This document shows, piece by piece, positions 60,078-64,000 of a stretch of 64,000 nt of DNA. Numbering within the stretch: the stretch's first letter is position 1; each line of letters opens with the position of its first letter. The position numbers and the translations under genes are program-made. The stretch spans positions 3,548,001-3,612,000 of the forward strand of contig NZ_LS483370.1 of the NCBI RefSeq assembly GCF_900475285.1. The letters run 5' to 3'. The notes beneath the pieces are model-generated. The model worked only from the letters and a program-made list of their open reading frames with translations, made no database searches and was not told the origin of the DNA. The stretch comes from Pseudomonas taetrolens (GTDB lineage: Bacteria > Pseudomonadota > Gammaproteobacteria > Pseudomonadales > Pseudomonadaceae).

Positions 60078-61506
60078 CCCGCAGACCTCCGGCCCGCAGG
60101 TTTTGCAAACTGACTTCCCCGCCATGGCTATGGGCAATGCTGCGGGCAATGCCCAGTCCCAGCCCATAGCCCTGCTGCTGTCCTGCCAGACGAAAGTGCG
60201 GCTCAAACACTTGTTCCAGCCGCTGTTCAGGGACACCCGGCCCCTCATCATCAACGGTCAAGACAAAAGCCTGCCCATGGTCTTCGATACGCAGGTGAGC
60301 GTTTTTCCCGTACTTGAGTGCATTGTCGATCAGGTTCCCCATACAGCGACGCAACGCCAGGGGCTTGCCCGGATAAGGTTTGCACGCTCGCCCCTGCAAC
60401 GTCACACGACCATTACCTTGCGGGTGCAAATAGGGCTCGATCAAACAGTCAAGCAGGTGATTCAAGTCCACCGGGTCGATGTTTTCGTGGATGTCCGTGT
60501 CTTTCACGCATTGCAGCGCGCCTTTGACCAACATTTCCAGCTCATCCAGGTCTCGCCCGAACTTGAGTTGCAGCTGCTCGTCTTCCAGCAGTTCAACCCG
60601 CAGTCGCAAACGGGTAATCGGCGTACGCAAGTCATGGGAAATCGCACTGAACAACTGGCTGCGCTCGGTCAGATAACGGCTGATACGTGCACGCATGGTG
60701 TTAAATGCCCGCCCCACTTCAACCACTTCGCTGCCGCCACCGATTTCGACCGGCTTGACCTCTTCCTCCCCCAGCGACATATCACGGGCAGCCCGTGCCA
60801 AACGCTTGAGCGGGCGACTTTGCCAGTGCACCAGCAAGCCGATGGAAAGCAACAGGAAGCCGCTGCTGAGGGCAATAAACCACAACTGCAGTGCCGGCAA
60901 ACCTTCCTCTTCCAGGCTGGTGTAAGGCTCCGGCAACAGCGAGGCGATGTACAACCACTCGCCCGGCGCCATCTGGATTTGGGTCACCAGCACCGGCGGG
61001 TTGACGGGCTCGAGGGTCAATGCAAAATGCGCCCATGAGCGCGGCAGCTCGTCGAGTTTCAAGCCGGCATTAAAAATACGCAGGTCCTGCGGGCTGACGA
61101 ATTTCACCGACATATCGACATCAGGGCCCAATGACTGGCGCAACACCTGATCCACGGCTTCCAGGGCCGCCTGCTTGCGTTGAGTCGGCGCCAATACCGG
61201 CATGTCCAGCGGCCGGTCATTGAGGCTCACAACAAAACGGGTGCCGCCCATGCTGCGCAGTTGATCAAGCACCAGCGGACGATAAGCCAAGGGCAATGAG
61301 CGCATGTAGGTGACCGTCGCATTCATTGAATACGCCAGGCTGCGAGCACTGGTTACCAGCCCTTCAAGTTGCGTGGTGCGCAGCTGCGACAACCAGATCG
61401 CGCTCGACAGCGCCTGTGCCAGCAAAATGGCGAGCAGCGTCAGTAACAACATCCGCCCGAGCAATGAACGGGGCATATGCCATTTGCGCAGAATATTAAA
61501 GGCCAT
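60046..61506 (-). CDS. gtrS: Sensor histidine kinase GtrS
   Basis: A 486-residue two-component kinase. One membrane segment near residues 14-37 and a second near 180-205 enclose a periplasmic sensor of about 140 residues. Then come HAMP, the phosphorylated-His box FSAISHDLRTPITRLRLRVE and the ATPase boxes NLIDNALKYGKN, DDEGPGVP and GYGLGLGIAR. In P. aeruginosa GtrS senses 2-ketogluconate and 6-phosphogluconate and phosphorylates GltR. Its ATG overlaps the gltR stop by 11 bases. Confidence 0.94.
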   Translation of the reverse strand: MAFNILRKWHMPRSLLGRMLLLTLLAILLAQALSSAIWLSQLRTTQLEGLVTSARSLAYSMNATVTYMRSLPLAYRPLVLDQLRSMGGTRFVVSLNDRPLDMPVLAPTQRKQAALEAVDQVLRQSLGPDVDMSVKFVSPQDLRIFNAGLKLDELPRSWAHFALTLEPVNPPVLVTQIQMAPGEWLYIASLLPEPYTSLEEEGLPALQLWFIALSSGFLLLSIGLLVHWQSRPLKRLARAARDMSLGEEEVKPVEIGGGSEVVEVGRAFNTMRARISRYLTERSQLFSAISHDLRTPITRLRLRVELLEDEQLQLKFGRDLDELEMLVKGALQCVKDTDIHENIDPVDLNHLLDCLIEPYLHPQGNGRVTLQGRACKPYPGKPLALRRCMGNLIDNALKYGKNAHLRIEDHGQAFVLTVDDEGPGVPEQRLEQVFEPHFRLAGQQQGYGLGLGIARSIAHSHGGEVSLQNLRAGGLRVTLYLPRNAD

Positions 61507-62227
61507 GACCGACTGTGACCTGAGCCGCCAACTGATAGCCGCTGCCCCGGACGGTACGAATAAGACGCGGGGGTTTATCCGTATCACGCAGGCGTTGTCG
61601 CAAGCGGCTGACCGCCATATCGACAATTCGATCCAGCGGCATCAACTCTCGACCCCGGGTGGCATTGCCGATGGTGTCGCGATCAAGGATCTGTTGCGGG
61701 TTGTCCAGAAACAACTTGAGCAAGGCAAAATCGGCCCCAGACAGGATCACTTCCTCACCGTCGGTATGAAACAGGCGGTGGGTCACGGTGTTCAGCCGCC
61801 AGTCCTCGAATGCCATGATTTCGTTGCCCGCACTCCCGTTGGCAAAGTGCACCCGGCGCAACAAGGCCTTGATCCGTGCCTGCAGCTCTCGCGGGCTAAA
61901 AGGTTTGCCCAGGTAATCGTCTGCGCCCAGCTCCAGTCCAATCACACGGTCAGTCTCGTCGGAACTGGCCGTGAGCATGATGATCGGGGTCTGGGCAAAG
62001 CGCGGGTGTTGTCGCACCCAACGACACAGGCTGAAGCCATCTTCGTCAGGCAGCATCACATCAAGAATCAATAAATCGGCGCATGTGTTTTCGAGGGCCT
62101 GACGAAAACCGGCACCATCACCCACCGTCCTGACGTGGAAACCGGCACGGGTCAGGTATTGATCAAGCAGCTCGCGGATCTCCAGGTCATCGTCGACCAG
62201 CAATATGGATTTGCTGAGTGCGCTCAC
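61496..62227 (-). CDS. gltR: Response regulator GltR (OmpR family)
   Basis: A 243-residue regulator. The receiver has phosphoryl Asp in LLILDVMLPDEDG and the Lys in LGKPFSPREL; the C-terminal winged helix includes LDRDTIGNATRGRELMPLDR and RTVRGSGYQL. The start is GTG at 62227, with AAGGA about 9 bases ahead, giving the expected N-terminus (V/M)SALSKSILLVDDD. No in-frame ATG gives a family-like start. It controls glucose uptake genes such as oprB and gts. It precedes gtrS in one unit with edd and glk. Confidence 0.93.
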   Translation of the reverse strand: MSALSKSILLVDDDLEIRELLDQYLTRAGFHVRTVGDGAGFRQALENTCADLLILDVMLPDEDGFSLCRWVRQHPRFAQTPIIMLTASSDETDRVIGLELGADDYLGKPFSPRELQARIKALLRRVHFANGSAGNEIMAFEDWRLNTVTHRLFHTDGEEVILSGADFALLKLFLDNPQQILDRDTIGNATRGRELMPLDRIVDMAVSRLRQRLRDTDKPPRLIRTVRGSGYQLAAQVTVGHGL

Positions 62228-62324
62228 AGTCGTGTTCCTTATTGTTGTTATGAAGCACACCGGCTCCTCATCCCCGAGGAGCGAGCTTGCCTGCGCCAGC
62301 ATCGATACGTGCCTGCAGGTTCAT

Positions 62325-63281
62325 TCAGCCAAATGCTTGCTGCAGGGCGACTCCCGCCCCCATCAAGCCCGGGTACGGCGCCGTTACCAGCCATACCGGA
62401 ACACCCTTGAAGTAATCACTCATGCAGCCTTTATCGGCGAAACTGCGGGCAAATCCGCTGGCCATGAAGATATCGGCAAAGCGCGGTATCACCCCGCCCA
62501 CGATATACACCCCGCCCCGACCGCCGAGGGTCAGCACGTTGTTGCCTGCTACACGCCCCAGCCAGCAACTGAACTGCTCAAGCACTTGCAGCGCCAGAGG
62601 ATCACCCGCCAATGCTGCCGCGGTAATTGCACGGTCGCTGTCCAGCACCGGCATGTGGCCATCCACTGCGCAAATGGCCCTGTACACACGTGGCAAGCCA
62701 CTCCCGCTCAAGACGGTTTCGGCACTGACATGCCCGATTTCGTTATAGATATGCTGCCATAGCTGAACTTCGCGGGGATTGCTCATGGGCAGATCGACAT
62801 GCCCTCCCTCCCCCGGCAACGCCATCCATTGCGCGTCTCCGAGATTGAGCAACGTACCGACACCAAGCCCGGTGCCTGGCCCGATCACCACCGCCGGCCG
62901 CGCCGGATCGGCAGTGCCCGGGCAGACCTGACGCACATCTTCAGGTTGCAAGCGGGTCATGCCCAGAGCCATGGCGCTGAAGTCATTGATCAGCAGCAGA
63001 TTGTCGAGCTGCAGCGCATGACAAAAGCCCGACCGGCTCAAACGCCAATGGTTGTTGGTGAAACGAAATTCATCGCCACTCACCGGCCCGGCCACCGACA
63101 AACACACAGAGCCTACCGCCCCCAAGGCCAGATCAAGATCGTTGAGGTACAGCCGGATGGCCTCCTGGGGGCAAGCGAAGTCCGCCGTGGCCAGCACGCG
63201 GACCGAGTGCAACTGGTCGTTTTCCCACAACGCAAAGCGTGCATTGGTGCCGCCAATATCACCGACCAGAGCGAGCTTCAT
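62325..63281 (-). CDS. glk: Glucokinase
   Basis: A 318-residue ROK-like bacterial glucokinase that phosphorylates imported glucose with ATP. The phosphate site is [16 protein letters not shown], and the glucose site [20 protein letters not shown]. The start overlaps the edd stop by four bases (ATGA). Downstream is gltR after 97 bases. Confidence 0.96.
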   Translation of the reverse strand: MKLALVGDIGGTNARFALWENDQLHSVRVLATADFACPQEAIRLYLNDLDLALGAVGSVCLSVAGPVSGDEFRFTNNHWRLSRSGFCHALQLDNLLLINDFSAMALGMTRLQPEDVRQVCPGTADPARPAVVIGPGTGLGVGTLLNLGDAQWMALPGEGGHVDLPMSNPREVQLWQHIYNEIGHVSAETVLSGSGLPRVYRAICAVDGHMPVLDSDRAITAAALAGDPLALQVLEQFSCWLGRVAGNNVLTLGGRGGVYIVGGVIPRFADIFMASGFARSFADKGCMSDYFKGVPVWLVTAPYPGLMGAGVALQQAFG

Positions 63282-64000
63282 TTAAGGTTTTCCAGAGATG
63301 AGGTGAAGGTGCTCGCACCCTGCTCGGCCGAACTGAAGGCCTGACGCATGAACGCAAACAACTCACGCCCGGTACCGACGGCATTGTCCAGAGTGCCGAC
63401 TGCCGGGGTGCGCGCTGCGAATTCTGCCTCATCCACCAACAGTTGCAAGGTGCCTTTGACCCCGTCCACCCGGATCATGTCGCCGTCCTGGACACGCGCC
63501 AGTGCGCCTCCGACCGAAGCTTCCGGGCTGACATGAATCGCCGCCGGAATTTTGCCCGACGCCCCGGACATCCGGCCGTCAGTAATCAGCGCCACCTTGA
63601 AACCTCGATCCTGCAGCACACCCAGGAACGGCGTCATTTTGTGCAGCTCAGGCATGCCATTGGAACGCGGCCCCTGAAAACGCATCACGGCGACAAAATC
63701 GTGCTCCAGCTCACCGGCCTTGAACGCATCCGCCAGCTCCTGCTGATCCTGGAACACGCGGGCCGGGGCTTCGACAATTTGATGCTCGGGCGCGACCGCC
63801 GAGACTTTCATCACGCCACGCCCCAGATTGCCCTCCATCACCCGCAGTCCGCCCTCAGCGGAGAACGCACGGGCAACCGGACGCAGGATGGACTCATCCA
63901 GGCTTTCAACCGGGCCATCGCGCCATACCAGATTGCCATCGACGAGGAACGGCTCACGGGTGTAACGGCTCAGGCCAAAGCCGGCCACGGTGTTGACGTT
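63278..64000 (-). CDS. edd: Phosphogluconate dehydratase, C-terminal part (cut by window edge)
   Basis: The last 240 codons and stop of a minus-strand gene. [39 protein letters not shown] and the C-terminal [17 protein letters not shown] are as in Edd of the IlvD/Edd family. The full enzyme (about 600 residues with a 4Fe-4S cluster) dehydrates 6-phosphogluconate to KDPG. The 5' part lies beyond 64000. It overlaps glk by four bases. Confidence 0.96.
   Translation of the reverse strand, partial: NVNTVAGFGLSRYTREPFLVDGNLVWRDGPVESLDESILRPVARAFSAEGGLRVMEGNLGRGVMKVSAVAPEHQIVEAPARVFQDQQELADAFKAGELEHDFVAVMRFQGPRSNGMPELHKMTPFLGVLQDRGFKVALITDGRMSGASGKIPAAIHVSPEASVGGALARVQDGDMIRVDGVKGTLQLLVDEAEFAARTPAVGTLDNAVGTGRELFAFMRQAFSSAEQGASTFTSSLENLK

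Overview
This window is chromosomal DNA from a Pseudomonas, most likely of the fluorescens lineage. The evidence is gene content and order: csrA next to tRNA-Ser and tRNA-Arg genes and an mgtE gene; lysC-alaS; the arginine succinyltransferase (ast/aru) operon next to argR and the aotJQMOP uptake genes; tandem fadD genes; and the Entner-Doudoroff cluster with hexR, zwf-pgl-eda, oprB, gtsABCD, gltR/gtrS, glk and edd. It also carries Pseudomonas-type small genes (DUF2790, CsbD, DUF2383, a lysine-rich 38-residue protein) and a REP element. I see no prophage, insertion sequence, CRISPR array or integrase, so this looks like mostly core genome with small variable islands.

Layout. 1-8.1 kb: 5' part of mgtE, three near-identical tRNA-Arg(ACG) genes in tandem, tRNA-Ser(GCT), csrA, lysC, alaS and a threonine aldolase gene, all on the minus strand; then, on the plus strand, an FMN riboswitch ahead of a RibH2-type lumazine synthase. 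8.1-22 kb: minus-strand arginine module. The aru/ast operon (aruC-aruF-aruG-astD-astB-small gene-astE) degrades arginine to glutamate and succinate; aotJ-aotQ-aotM-aotO-aotP-argR imports arginine and encodes the regulator. Sequences fitting the ArgR half-site lie in front of both aruC and aotJ. 22-33 kb: acs, two small exported proteins (one built of 13-residue repeats), nrdB without an adjacent nrdA, a small HTH gene behind a LexA-type box, glpQ, a PepSY protein behind a PmrA-type box, GNAT and GyrI-like proteins, and alaC. 32.5-35.8 kb: gluconate module (gntT, gntK, divergent gntR) with three matching operators.

35.8-48.3 kb: a soluble BdlA-like double-PAS chemoreceptor, small stress-type genes, def, a YihY/BrkB membrane protein, fadD1 and fadD2, a monoacylglycerol-lipase-like hydrolase, a PhaJ-type enoyl-CoA hydratase and a class V aminotransferase. 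48.4-64 kb: glucose catabolism. OprB and GtsABCD bring glucose across the outer and inner membranes, Glk phosphorylates it, Zwf and Pgl make 6-phosphogluconate, and Edd and Eda split it to pyruvate and glyceraldehyde 3-phosphate. Gluconate entering through GntT/GntK joins at 6-phosphogluconate. HexR and GltR/GtrS are the local regulators.

The window does not show an obviously new multi-gene defence or biosynthetic system. The points most worth a second look are regulatory or concern small genes: the perfect palindrome upstream of gtsA, nested hairpins after both solute-binding-protein genes, the SOS-type box on a small HTH gene, the PmrA-type box on a PepSY gene, the repeat-built exported protein, the unlinked nrdB, an internal start in lysC, and an AP2-like protein inside the glucose cluster. 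All assignments come from reading the sequence; no database search was run.
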